64,000 nt of DNA, taken from NCBI GenBank assembly GCA_965232595.1, contig OZ246983.1, forward strand, positions 2,604,001 to 2,668,000, written 5' to 3'. The notes under the pieces are model-generated. The model was not told the DNA's origin, did not search any database, and saw only the letters and a program-made list of their open reading frames with translations. A program made the position numbers and the translations under genes. This DNA is from SZUA-309 sp965232595. Its GTDB lineage: Bacteria > Pseudomonadota > Gammaproteobacteria > Pseudomonadales > Azotimanducaceae. Positions 25,450 through 35,671 of this stretch are shown piece by piece (positions within the stretch are counted from its first letter, which is position 1; every line of letters begins with the position of its first letter).

Positions 25450-26010
25450 ATGGCTTCAGAACATCCGGTAACGGCGCTGCTGGCCCAGTGGCGCGAGGGG
25501 GACGCTCGTGCGCTCGATGCGCTCACGCCCCTGGTTTACGACGAGCTGCATCAGCTCGCCGTCAGCCTGTTTCGCGGCGAGCGGCAGAACCACACGCTGC
25601 AGCCCACCGCCGTGGTGAATGAGGCTTACGTGCGGCTGACCGATGCGGACGTTGCCTGGCAGGATCGTTCCCACTTCTTCGCGCTGGCCGCTCGGATGAT
25701 GCGACGGATTCTCATCGACCACGCCAACGCCCGGATCGCCGAGAAGCGGGGCGGCGGGCAGATCGACGTCACCCTGGACGAGAACGCCCTGGCAGCAGGG
25801 ACGCTGGATCTGAACCTGCTGGATCTGGAGAAAGCGCTCAACGAGCTGGCGGAGGAAGATGCCCGCAAAGCCGAGATCATGGAGATGCGGCTGTTTGCCG
25901 GCTTGAGCTACGAAGAGCTCGCTGAGGTGACCGGCCTGTCGGTATCGACGCTGGAAAGGGAAGTGCGCTTCTCCAGAGCCTGGCTGGCCTCGCGCCTCAA
26001 GCCGGCCTGA
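25450..26010 (+). CDS. ECF sigma factor, ECF43/TIGR02999-like
   Basis: A 186-residue sigma-70 family factor. Region 2 covers residues 5-85 (core TLQPTAVVNEAYVRLTD, then FFALAARMMRRILIDHAN). Region 4 covers about 125-185, with a helix-turn-helix SYEELAEVTGLSVSTLEREV. Where most ECF factors have an acidic DAED-like motif in region 2.2, this has QPTA with Thr53. That is the hallmark of the ECF43-type group, whose member EcfP of Vibrio parahaemolyticus is activated when kinase PknT phosphorylates this threonine. No anti-sigma gene is adjacent. A Ser/Thr kinase gene converges on it four bases away. The divergent giant exported protein is a candidate target. Confidence 0.85.
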   Translation: MASEHPVTALLAQWREGDARALDALTPLVYDELHQLAVSLFRGERQNHTLQPTAVVNEAYVRLTDADVAWQDRSHFFALAARMMRRILIDHANARIAEKRGGGQIDVTLDENALAAGTLDLNLLDLEKALNELAEEDARKAEIMEMRLFAGLSYEELAEVTGLSVSTLEREVRFSRAWLASRLKPA

Positions 26011-26014
26011 GCGC

Positions 26015-28723
<2,709 letters not shown>

Positions 28724-28858
28724 GAGTGGACCTGTTCCCTGGTGGTCTTTGGTTGGGCATCAAAGCGGTTTCCCCGCGAGTTGTCGAGTCGCTGCTCGCT
28801 GGTGTGCACGGGGTGGGTGTGTTCGCTGGATTGTTGAGGTTTCTGGTGTTCCGTGGTC

Positions 28859-28967
28859 TCGAGGTGTGTACCCCTCTGCTCAGGGGACGCCGTGAATACG
28901 TCCCTGTAGGCTAACTGCGGCCATCCCTGGCCGCAGGTTCCCCTGAGCAGAGGGGTACACACCTCGA
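28859..28967. repeat. Long palindrome 1: 28-base perfect arms with inner hairpin
   Basis: Arms at 28859-28886 and 28940-28967 are exact reverse complements. Inside lies a second perfect stem, CTGCGGCCA (28915-28923) and TGGCCGCAG (28928-28936), around TCCC. Each outer arm also contains a short CCCCT/AGGGG palindrome. No T-run follows, so it is not a simple terminator. Confidence 0.8.
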
Positions 28968-29047
28968 ACCCTCGATGACTTCAGGAACTCACCAGCAATG
29001 CGCTCAACGCCGTCCGTGAATCTCGGATTAGCGTCGAGGGTTCGGAT

Positions 29048-29163
29048 GTTGGGTTTAGTGCTCAGCGGGGCAGTCACGGGCCAGGGATGGCCCGTGCCTG
29101 AGCTCACATGGATGTGCCGAGGCCGAAGGCCGAGGTGCGTCCCCGAGGAGCACTAAACCCAAC
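29048..29163. repeat. Long palindrome 2: 16-base perfect arms with inner hairpin
   Basis: GTTGGGTTTAGTGCTC (29048-29063) is exactly complementary to 29148-29163, and after a short mismatch GGGG/CCCC extends the pairing. Inside, CACGGGCCA (29075-29083) and TGGCCCGTG (29088-29096) form a stem around GGGA. A second small hairpin GGCC-GAA-GGCC lies at 29121-29131. Confidence 0.75.
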
Positions 29164-29218
29164 AGCCGGACCCACGGAACACAGTCAAGAGAGGCCAGGA
29201 CGGCGCGGTGACACGCAG

Positions 29219-30667
29219 TTACTTGGAGAGCGCCTCGCGCAAGAGTTCGTTCACCACCTGCGGATTAGCCTTCCCCTGGGTCGCCTTCATCACCTGCCCG
29301 ACAAAGAACCCCAGGACCTTCTCCTTGCCGGCCTTGAACTGCTCCACCTGCGCCGGGTTTGCGGCGACGATCTCGTCGATGATGCCGGCGATCTCGCCTG
29401 TGTCGGAAACCTGAGTGAGTCCTTCTGCCTCGATCGTGGCGTCCACGTCGACGGTCTCACCGGCAGCAGCTTTGCTCCACAAGGTCTCGAACAGGCCTTT
29501 GGCAATCTTCCCGGAGATGGTGCCGTCCTTGATCCGCTGGATCAGTCCGCCTAGCGCGGCGGGTGGCAGCGGGCAGTCGGCCGGGCCGAGCTCGGCCCGG
29601 TTCAGGGCGGCGGAAAGCTCGCCCATCACCCAGTTGGCGGCGAGCTTGGCGTCATCGGCCGCCCCGGCCACCGCCTCAAAATATTCCGCCAGATCCGGGT
29701 CCTGGGTCAGCAGGCTGGCGTCGTATTCGGACAGCGCGTAGTCAGCCTGATAGCGGGCCTGCTTCTCTGCCGGCAGCTCCGGCAGCGTCGCACGCACGGA
29801 CTCGATGAAGGCCTCGTCCAGATGCACCGGCAGCAGGTCCGGGTCCGGGAAGTAGCGGTAGTCGTTCGAAAGCTCCTTCGAGCGCATGGTCCGGGTTTCG
29901 TTCCTGTCCGCGTCATACAGGCGGGTATCCCGCTCGATGCTGCCGCCGGACTCGAGGATGCCGATCTGCCGCTCGATCTCGTAGTCGATGGCGAGCTCGA
30001 GAAAGCGGAAGCTGTTGACGTTCTTGATCTCGGTTCGCTCACCCAGCTTCTCCTCGCCAAGTGGGCGCACGGAGACGTTGGCGTCGCAGCGCATGGAGCC
30101 TTCCGCCAGGTTGCCGTCGCAGATCTTCAGGTGCCGGACCAGGCTGTGCAGTTGCCGGAAGTAGGCGGCGGCCTCCGCCGCGCTCCGGAAGTCCGGCTCC
30201 GAAACCACCTCGAGCAGCGGTGTGCCGGCCCGGTTGAGATCGATCCCCGTTTTGCCCTGATAGGCTTCGTGCAGCGACTTGCCGGCGTCCTCTTCGAGGT
30301 GCGCGCGGGTGATCTCGATGTTGCGCGGTGGCTGGCCTTCCAGCTGAATGGTCAGCTGGCCGCGGCCGACGATGGGGTCGGCAAACTGGCTGATCTGGTA
30401 ACCCTTCGGCAGGTCCGGGTAGAAGTAGTTCTTCCGGTCGAAGATGGAGTAGGGGTGAATCTCGGCGCCGATCGCCAGGCCGAACTTGACGGCCATGCGC
30501 ACCACTTCTTCGTTGATGACCGGCAGCGCGCCAGGCAGGCCAAGGTCCACCGGGCAGGCCTGGGTGTTCGGCTCGGCGCCGAAAGCGTTGGGCGCGCCTG
30601 AGAAGATCTTGCTCTGTGTCGCCAGCTGAACGTGGACTTCCAGCCCGATCACCGCTTCCCACTGCAT
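29219..30667 (-). CDS. gatB: Asp-tRNA(Asn)/Glu-tRNA(Gln) amidotransferase subunit B
   Basis: A 482-residue GatB. It activates mischarged Glu-tRNA-Gln or Asp-tRNA-Asn and receives ammonia from GatA. Visible hallmarks are VIGLEVHVQLATQSKIFSGA at the N-terminus, DRKNYFYPDLPKGYQISQ, LEEDAGKSLH, RAGTPLLEVVSEPD and SMRCDANVSVRP. The C-terminal YqeY-like tail carries VNELLREALSK. Its ATG directly follows the gatA stop with no gap. Last gene of a gatCAB operon that diverges from mreB, as in Pseudomonas. Confidence 0.96.
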   Translation of the reverse strand: MQWEAVIGLEVHVQLATQSKIFSGAPNAFGAEPNTQACPVDLGLPGALPVINEEVVRMAVKFGLAIGAEIHPYSIFDRKNYFYPDLPKGYQISQFADPIVGRGQLTIQLEGQPPRNIEITRAHLEEDAGKSLHEAYQGKTGIDLNRAGTPLLEVVSEPDFRSAAEAAAYFRQLHSLVRHLKICDGNLAEGSMRCDANVSVRPLGEEKLGERTEIKNVNSFRFLELAIDYEIERQIGILESGGSIERDTRLYDADRNETRTMRSKELSNDYRYFPDPDLLPVHLDEAFIESVRATLPELPAEKQARYQADYALSEYDASLLTQDPDLAEYFEAVAGAADDAKLAANWVMGELSAALNRAELGPADCPLPPAALGGLIQRIKDGTISGKIAKGLFETLWSKAAAGETVDVDATIEAEGLTQVSDTGEIAGIIDEIVAANPAQVEQFKAGKEKVLGFFVGQVMKATQGKANPQVVNELLREALSK

Positions 30668-32128
30668 CTAGAAACCCTCCGGGTGCTGCGTGTGCCAGCC
30701 CGTTGCGCGCTGGTAAGCCTCTGCCGTGCGGAGCAGGTTCTGCTCGGCGAAGTGCGGGCCGATCAGCTGCATGCCGAGCGGCAGGCCGGATTCGAACCCG
30801 CAGGGCAGCGACATGGCGGGCAGGCCGGCGAGGCTCGCCGGAATGGTGAAGATGTCCTGCTGATACATGGCGACCGGATCGTCGGTCAGGGCGCCGCGCT
30901 CGAAAGCGACGTCCGGCGTGGTGGGCGCCAGCAGCAGATCCACGTCCTCGAACGCCGAGAGAAAGTCCTGCTGGATGAGCCGGCGGATCTTCTGCGCCTT
31001 CACGTAGTAGGCATCGAAGTAGCCTACCGAGAGCGCGTAAGTGCCGGTGAGGATGCGTCGCTTCACCTCGGTGCCGAAGCCTTCGCTGCGAGAGCGCTCG
31101 TAGAGATCGTCGAGCGACTCAGGATTGTCGCAGCGGTGGCCGAAGCGGACCCCGTCGTAGCGGGAGAGGTTGGTCGATGCCTCGGCGCCGGCGATGATGT
31201 AGTAGGCGGGGATGGCGGCGCTGGTGTGCGGCAGCGAGACGTCCCTGAAGCTGAAGCCGGCATCGGCGAGGGTCGCTTTCGCGGCGTCGATGGCAGCAGC
31301 GGGGACGCCGAGATCGGCGAAGTACTCCGTAGGCAGGCCGATGGTCAGGCCGCTGACCGGTTCCAGGGCGGCATGCTTGCAGCCCTCCAGCCAGTCATCG
31401 GTGGTTGGGCTGCTGGTGGAGTCGCGCGGATCGAAGCCGGCCATGTGCGGCAGCAGCATGGCGATGTCCGCTGCGCTGTGCGCGAACAGCCCGCCCTGGT
31501 CCAGAGAAGACGCAAACGCCACCATGCCGTAGCGGGAGACGCGGCCGTAGGTCGGCTTCAGGCCGGTGACGCCACAGAAGGCGGCGGGCTGGCGAATCGA
31601 TCCACCGGTATCCGTGCCGGTGGCGGCAGGTGCCAGGCCGGCAGCCACCAGGGCCGCTGAGCCGCCGGAAGACCCGCCCGGTACCCGGCTGCTGTCCCAG
31701 GGATTGGCGACGGCACCGAAGTGACTGTTCTCGTTCGATGAGCCCATGGCGAACTCGTCCATGTTGGCTTTGCCGAGCGTCACCACGCCGGCAGCCAGCA
31801 GGCGCTCGACCACCGTGGCGTCATAAGGGGCCACCCAGTTGCCGAGCATCTTCGAGCCGCAGGTGGTCAGCAGGCCTTTTGTGCAGAAGATGTCTTTATG
31901 CGCGATGGGCAGGCCGGTGACGCGAGTGGCGTTGCCCTGGCTGCGCAGTGCATCCGCAGCTTCGGCCTGAGTCAGAGCCTGATCTTCGTCGACGGTGATG
32001 AACGCGTTCAGGCTGGTGAAGCTGTGCGCGCGCTTGAGGTAGTGGCGGGTCAGCTCGACGCTGCTCACCGCGCCGGATTCCAGGTCGCTGGCCAGCGCGG
32101 TCAGGTTGGCGAAGGTCTCGATGCTCAT
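30668..32128 (-). CDS. gatA: Asp-tRNA(Asn)/Glu-tRNA(Gln) amidotransferase subunit A
   Basis: A 486-residue amidase-signature enzyme that releases ammonia from glutamine for GatB. The catalytic Ser-cisSer-Lys triad is visible: Lys in GLPIAHKDIFCTKG, and both serines in PGGSSGGSAALVAAGLAPAATGTDTGGSIRQPA. Normal length. The start overlaps gatC by 4 bases (ATGA). Confidence 0.96.
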   Translation of the reverse strand: MSIETFANLTALASDLESGAVSSVELTRHYLKRAHSFTSLNAFITVDEDQALTQAEAADALRSQGNATRVTGLPIAHKDIFCTKGLLTTCGSKMLGNWVAPYDATVVERLLAAGVVTLGKANMDEFAMGSSNENSHFGAVANPWDSSRVPGGSSGGSAALVAAGLAPAATGTDTGGSIRQPAAFCGVTGLKPTYGRVSRYGMVAFASSLDQGGLFAHSAADIAMLLPHMAGFDPRDSTSSPTTDDWLEGCKHAALEPVSGLTIGLPTEYFADLGVPAAAIDAAKATLADAGFSFRDVSLPHTSAAIPAYYIIAGAEASTNLSRYDGVRFGHRCDNPESLDDLYERSRSEGFGTEVKRRILTGTYALSVGYFDAYYVKAQKIRRLIQQDFLSAFEDVDLLLAPTTPDVAFERGALTDDPVAMYQQDIFTIPASLAGLPAMSLPCGFESGLPLGMQLIGPHFAEQNLLRTAEAYQRATGWHTQHPEGF

Positions 32129-32406
32129 TCCACCACCCGTGGGACCAGAAAGAGACCGTCCTCGGTTTCCGGCGCCCCCTGCTGATACGCATCGCGATCG
32201 ATCTCCTCGGTCACCGCGTCAGGGCGCAGCCGGGCGGCGCTGTCGAGCGGGTGGGCCAGGGGCGCGACGCCCTCCGTGTCCATGGCCTGCATCTGGTCGA
32301 CCATATCTATGATCCTGCCGAGGTCGCCGGCGACCGCCTCTGCCTCCGCTTCGGAGAGCTTCAGCTGGGCCAGCACGGACAGATGACGTATATCGATGTC
32401 GCTCAT
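32125..32406 (-). CDS. gatC: Asp-tRNA(Asn)/Glu-tRNA(Gln) amidotransferase subunit C
   Basis: A 93-residue GatC that wraps around and stabilises GatA-GatB. The typical VLAQLKLSEAEAEAVAGDLGRIIDMVDQM helix lies near residues 10-38. MDTEGVAPLAHPLD follows and the tail ends in DGLFLVPRVVE. It is first in the operon, so the promoter lies in the 157-base gap shared with mreB; I see no distinct minus-strand promoter there. Confidence 0.93.
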   Translation of the reverse strand: MSDIDIRHLSVLAQLKLSEAEAEAVAGDLGRIIDMVDQMQAMDTEGVAPLAHPLDSAARLRPDAVTEEIDRDAYQQGAPETEDGLFLVPRVVE

Positions 32407-32494
32407 GGTAGTGGCTCGTTTTCGGTTCGCTAGCGGGTTGCCCCGGAGCAGGGCTGGCGCCGGGGCGCCAAGCCTAATCCAATCGTTTGTGAAG

Positions 32495-32523
32495 TTCTAA
32501 TGACCCGGCAAGATCTCTATACT
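32495..32523 (+). promoter_or_regulatory. Candidate sigma-70 promoter of the mre operon
   Basis: TTCTAA (32495-32500), a 17-base spacer and TATACT (32518-32523) lie 40 bases upstream of the mreB ATG. Spacing is ideal and the -10 box strong; the -35 box is moderate. Confidence 0.5.
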
Positions 32524-32563
32524 CTCGGCCTGCGATCTCGAATCGATTCAGAGCCCCAGCTAC

Positions 32564-33604
32564 ATGTTCAAAAATATCCGTGGGTTGTTCTCCCGGGACC
32601 TTTCCATTGACCTCGGGACAGCCAACACGCTGATCTACGTGCGCGATCAGGGCATCGTCCTGAACGAGCCTTCGGTGGTCGCCATCCGGGTTCAGGGTAA
32701 CCAGAAAACCGTGGCTGCAGTCGGCCTCGATGCGAAGCGGATGCTGGGGCGGACGCCGGGCAACATCACCGCGATCCGGCCGCTAAAGGACGGCGTGATC
32801 GCCGACTTCCTGGTGACCGAGAAGATGCTGAAGTACTTCATCAGCAAGGTACATGAAAACTCCTTCATTCGCCCGAGCCCGCGTGTGCTGGTCTGTGTGC
32901 CCTGCAAGTCCACGGAAGTAGAGCGGCGGGCAATCCGCGAAAGCGCCCTTTCCGCCGGCGCCCGCGACGTGCGCCTGGTCGAGGAGCCCATGGCGGCAGC
33001 CATCGGTGCCGGCCTGCCGGTCCAGGAGGCGGTGGGCACCATGGTGGTGGACATCGGCGGCGGCACCACGGAGATCGCCATCATCTCACTGAACGGCGTG
33101 GTCTACTCGGATACGGTGCGGGTTGGCGGCGACCGCTTCGATGAAGCCATCGTCGCCTACGTGCGGCGGACTCAGGGCAGCCTGATCGGTGAGGCGACAG
33201 CCGAGCGGATCAAGCAGGAGATTGGTGCGGCGTACCCGCAGAAAGAAATCCGCGAGATCGACGTGCGCGGTCGGAACCTGGCAGAAGGCGTGCCGCGCAG
33301 CTTCACGCTGAACTCCAACGAGATCCTCGAAGCGCTTCAGGAGCCGCTGTCCATGATCGTCCAGGCCGTGAAGAGCGCGCTCGAGCAGTGCCCGCCGGAG
33401 CTGGCCTCCGACATCGCCGAAACCGGCATGGTGCTCACCGGCGGTGGGGCCCTGCTCCGAGACCTGGACGTGCTGCTGGCCGAGGAAACCGGCCTGCCGG
33501 TCATCATCGCCGAAGACCCGCTGACCTGCGTGGCGCGCGGTGGCGGCAAAGCGCTGGAACTGATGGATGCGGCAGGCAATGCCGATCTGCTCTCAACCGA
33601 ATAG
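32564..33604 (+). CDS. mreB: Rod-shape-determining actin MreB
   Basis: A 346-residue bacterial actin that forms membrane-bound filaments and directs the elongasome. Phosphate 1 loop DLGTANTLIYV (residues 17-27), phosphate 2 VVDIGGGTTEIAI and the adenosine motif GMVLTGGGALLRDLD are all present. The N-terminus (MFKNIRGLFSRDLS) forms the amphipathic membrane helix. It heads mreBCD-maf-rng-yhdP-tldD and implies a rod-shaped cell. Confidence 0.97.
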   Translation: MFKNIRGLFSRDLSIDLGTANTLIYVRDQGIVLNEPSVVAIRVQGNQKTVAAVGLDAKRMLGRTPGNITAIRPLKDGVIADFLVTEKMLKYFISKVHENSFIRPSPRVLVCVPCKSTEVERRAIRESALSAGARDVRLVEEPMAAAIGAGLPVQEAVGTMVVDIGGGTTEIAIISLNGVVYSDTVRVGGDRFDEAIVAYVRRTQGSLIGEATAERIKQEIGAAYPQKEIREIDVRGRNLAEGVPRSFTLNSNEILEALQEPLSMIVQAVKSALEQCPPELASDIAETGMVLTGGGALLRDLDVLLAEETGLPVIIAEDPLTCVARGGGKALELMDAAGNADLLSTE

Positions 33605-33645
33605 AATCTGAGCTCAACCAAGGCGGCGTCTGAGGGGAGCCTCCG

Positions 33646-34590
33646 ATCAAAGCACTGTTCGTCCGGGAATCTGGCGCCGGCTACCTGCTGAGTGGCCTGG
33701 TGCTGGTGTCGGCGGTGCTCATTACCCTGGACGTTACGACCCGCCTGCTCGAGCCGGTTCGCGCCACCATCGGCACGCTGGTCAGCCCGCTGCAGGTGCT
33801 GGCCGAAGTGCCCTACCTGCTGGCGGACGAGGTGGGCGAGGTGGCCTCCACCCATGAGTCGCTGCGCACCCGCAACGCGGAGCTGGAACGGCGAATCCTC
33901 GAGCTGACCCAGATCTCCCAGCAGTACCTGTCGCTCAGGACTGAGAACGAGCGGCTGCGGGCGCTGCTCGGCAGCCGGGCGCGCCTGCCGTCCGAGGTGA
34001 TGGTGGCCGAGCTGGTTGCCATCGTCCCGACCGCCAACACCCATCAGGTGATCATCGACAAAGGCTCGGATTCCGGGGTCAGCCTCGGTCAGGCCGTGCT
34101 GGACGCGCAGGGGCTGTTCGGTCAGGTGGTGGAAGTGGACCGGTTCACCAGCCGGGTCCTGCTGATCGTCGATCAGAGCCATGCGGTGCCGGTGCAGGTG
34201 AACCGGTCAGGCGTGCGCAGCGTGGCGGCGGGTACCGGCACGCTGGATCACCTGGTGCTGGAAAACGTCCCGGTTACCGCTGACATTCAGGTCAACGACC
34301 TCATGGAGAGCTCCGGCCTTGGCGGCCGCTTCCCGCGTGGTTACCCGGTAGGCATCGTGACCTCGGTGGAGATCGACGACACCAGCCCCTATGCCGCGGT
34401 TGAGGTTCGGCCGCTGGCGGCGCTCGATCGCTCCCGGCACGTGCTGCTGGTGTTCGACCAGTCGCAGCCGGACCTGTACCTCGATGAGGAGGGCCCGGTA
34501 GATCCCGGCGGTGTCAGCGATCCGCCAGAGTACGAGCAGCCGGAGGCGGCGGCCGCCGCTGGCACCGCTGCCGAAGGAGCGGGCTCGTGA
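33646..34590 (+). CDS. mreC: Rod-shape-determining protein MreC (probable AUC start)
   Basis: MreC is a bitopic periplasmic protein of the elongasome. A membrane helix lies near residues 15-35 (LLSGLVLVSAVLITLDV) and a coiled coil near 70-105 (LERRILELTQISQQYLSLR). Two beta domains follow (AELVAIVPTANTHQVIIDKG; SGVRSVAAGTGTLDHLVLEN), then a Pro/Glu/Ala tail. The first usual start codon is a GTG at 33700 inside the membrane helix. The conserved opening IKALFVRESGAGYLL lies upstream in frame and begins at ATC 33646, six bases after GGGGAG. A stop at 33631 prevents further extension. I place the start at this ATC. The end overlaps mreD as GTGA. Confidence 0.85.
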   Translation: MKALFVRESGAGYLLSGLVLVSAVLITLDVTTRLLEPVRATIGTLVSPLQVLAEVPYLLADEVGEVASTHESLRTRNAELERRILELTQISQQYLSLRTENERLRALLGSRARLPSEVMVAELVAIVPTANTHQVIIDKGSDSGVSLGQAVLDAQGLFGQVVEVDRFTSRVLLIVDQSHAVPVQVNRSGVRSVAAGTGTLDHLVLENVPVTADIQVNDLMESSGLGGRFPRGYPVGIVTSVEIDDTSPYAAVEVRPLAALDRSRHVLLVFDQSQPDLYLDEEGPVDPGGVSDPPEYEQPEAAAAAGTAAEGAGS

Positions 34591-35081
34591 ACCCGGCGCA
34601 AGGGGGTTGGCTCATCCTGCTGAGCCTGCTGGTGGCGCTGCTGCTGGCCGTGGTTCACCTGCCGGAGACCTGGCCGCAGTGGCTCGGCTGGCTGCGGCCC
34701 GCCTGGGTGATGATGGTGCTGTTCTTCTGGGTGATGGAGTTGCCGCATCGGGTCGGGCTGGTTTCAACCTGGCTGCTCGGCGTCCTGCTGGATGTGCTCT
34801 ACGCAGACCCGCTGGGACTGAACGGGGTGATCCTCGCCTCGGTGACTTACCTCGGCTGGCGGTTCTACGAGCGCTTCCGCATGTACTCCATCGTCCAGCA
34901 GGGCGCGGTGCTGTTTTTCCTGGTGCTCTTCGGCGAGATCATCCGGCTCGTGGTTCAGGACCTGGTGTTCGAGCGCGGCTTCAGCTGGGGCGTGCTGTTC
35001 CCGCCCCTGGTCAGCTTCATGATCTGGCCGTTCCTTTACCTGGCGCTGTCCCGGCTGAAGTTCCAGGTTCGTGTCGAGTAA
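34587..35081 (+). CDS. mreD: Rod-shape-determining protein MreD
   Basis: A 164-residue inner-membrane protein with about five hydrophobic helices. MreD features include HRVGLVSTWLLGVLLDVLYADPLGLNGV near residues 53-80 and a C-terminal PPLVSFMIWPFLYLALSRL. It anchors MreC and the PBP2/RodA machinery. GTG start overlaps the mreC stop (GTGA), and its end overlaps maf by 11 bases. Confidence 0.9.
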   Translation: MNPAQGGWLILLSLLVALLLAVVHLPETWPQWLGWLRPAWVMMVLFFWVMELPHRVGLVSTWLLGVLLDVLYADPLGLNGVILASVTYLGWRFYERFRMYSIVQQGAVLFFLVLFGEIIRLVVQDLVFERGFSWGVLFPPLVSFMIWPFLYLALSRLKFQVRVE

Positions 35082-35658
35082 GCGCCTGGTTCTGGCCTCC
35101 GGCTCGCCGCGCCGCGCGGAGCTGTTGCGCCAGATTCACCTCGCGTTCGACGTGCAGGTCCCGGACGTGGACGAAACGCCGCTGGCCGACGAGGCCGCGG
35201 AAACCTACGTGCTGCGGATGGCGCGTATGAAAGCGGCGGCTGTTGCCCTCGAGCCGGATTCGGTGGTGCTGGCGGCGGACACCGCGGTGGTGCTCGACGG
35301 CCGTATTCTCGGCAAGCCGCGGAATCGCGATGAGGGGATCGCCATGCTGATGGCGTTGGGCGGCCGCGAGCACCTGGTGCTGACCGCGATCGCCGCCCGA
35401 TCGCACGAAGGCGAGGGCTCTGAGGTGGTCAGCACCCGGGTTCGCTTCGTCCCCGTTGATGCCGAGCTCGCGGCGGCTTACTGGGCTACCGGAGAAGGGT
35501 CTGACAAGGCGGGCAGTTATGGGATTCAGGGTATTGGGGGTATATTGGCCGAAAGCATTACGGGCAGTTACAGCGCCGTCGTAGGCCTGCCGTTACCGGA
35601 AACCGAGCGACTGCTCGGTGGTCTCGGCATCAATACCTGGAGGGGACGCCAGCTGTAA
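35071..35658 (+). CDS. maf: Maf-family nucleotide pyrophosphatase (dTTP/UTP type)
   Basis: A 195-residue house-cleaning pyrophosphatase that hydrolyses non-canonical or excess dTTP/UTP and modified forms. Family motifs are LASGSPRRAELL (residues 7-18), VPDVDETP, ADTAVVLDGRILGKPRN and DKAGSYGIQG. It matches E. coli YhdE, which sits in the same place after mreD. Starts at GTG inside the end of mreD. Confidence 0.92.
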   Translation: MSSKRLVLASGSPRRAELLRQIHLAFDVQVPDVDETPLADEAAETYVLRMARMKAAAVALEPDSVVLAADTAVVLDGRILGKPRNRDEGIAMLMALGGREHLVLTAIAARSHEGEGSEVVSTRVRFVPVDAELAAAYWATGEGSDKAGSYGIQGIGGILAESITGSYSAVVGLPLPETERLLGGLGINTWRGRQL

Positions 35659-35671
35659 CTGAAGCGGCTAT

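Larger units (their letters stand above)
28846..29182. repeat. Composite palindromic element (MITE- or REP-like)
   Basis: Outer 11-base inverted repeats GTGTTCCGTGG (28846-28856) and CCACGGAACAC (29172-29182) enclose two long palindromes. The cores of both palindromes contain GGCCA, four bases, TGGCC in opposite orientation. No transposase gene is present. The architecture is that of a small non-autonomous repeat or a pair of REP-type sequences. Confidence 0.5.
28724..29218. other. 495-base gene-free stretch between kinase and gatB
   Basis: No credible coding frame or tRNA is visible. Its right two-thirds consist of nested inverted repeats, listed separately. The left 120 bases next to the kinase start, where a kinase promoter would lie, show no clear -35/-10 pair. 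Confidence 0.6.

Noticed and set aside
28859..28967. Palindrome 1 as a CRISPR repeat or simple terminator
   Set aside because: Only one inverted pair exists, no regular direct repeats or spacers, and no T-run follows the stem.
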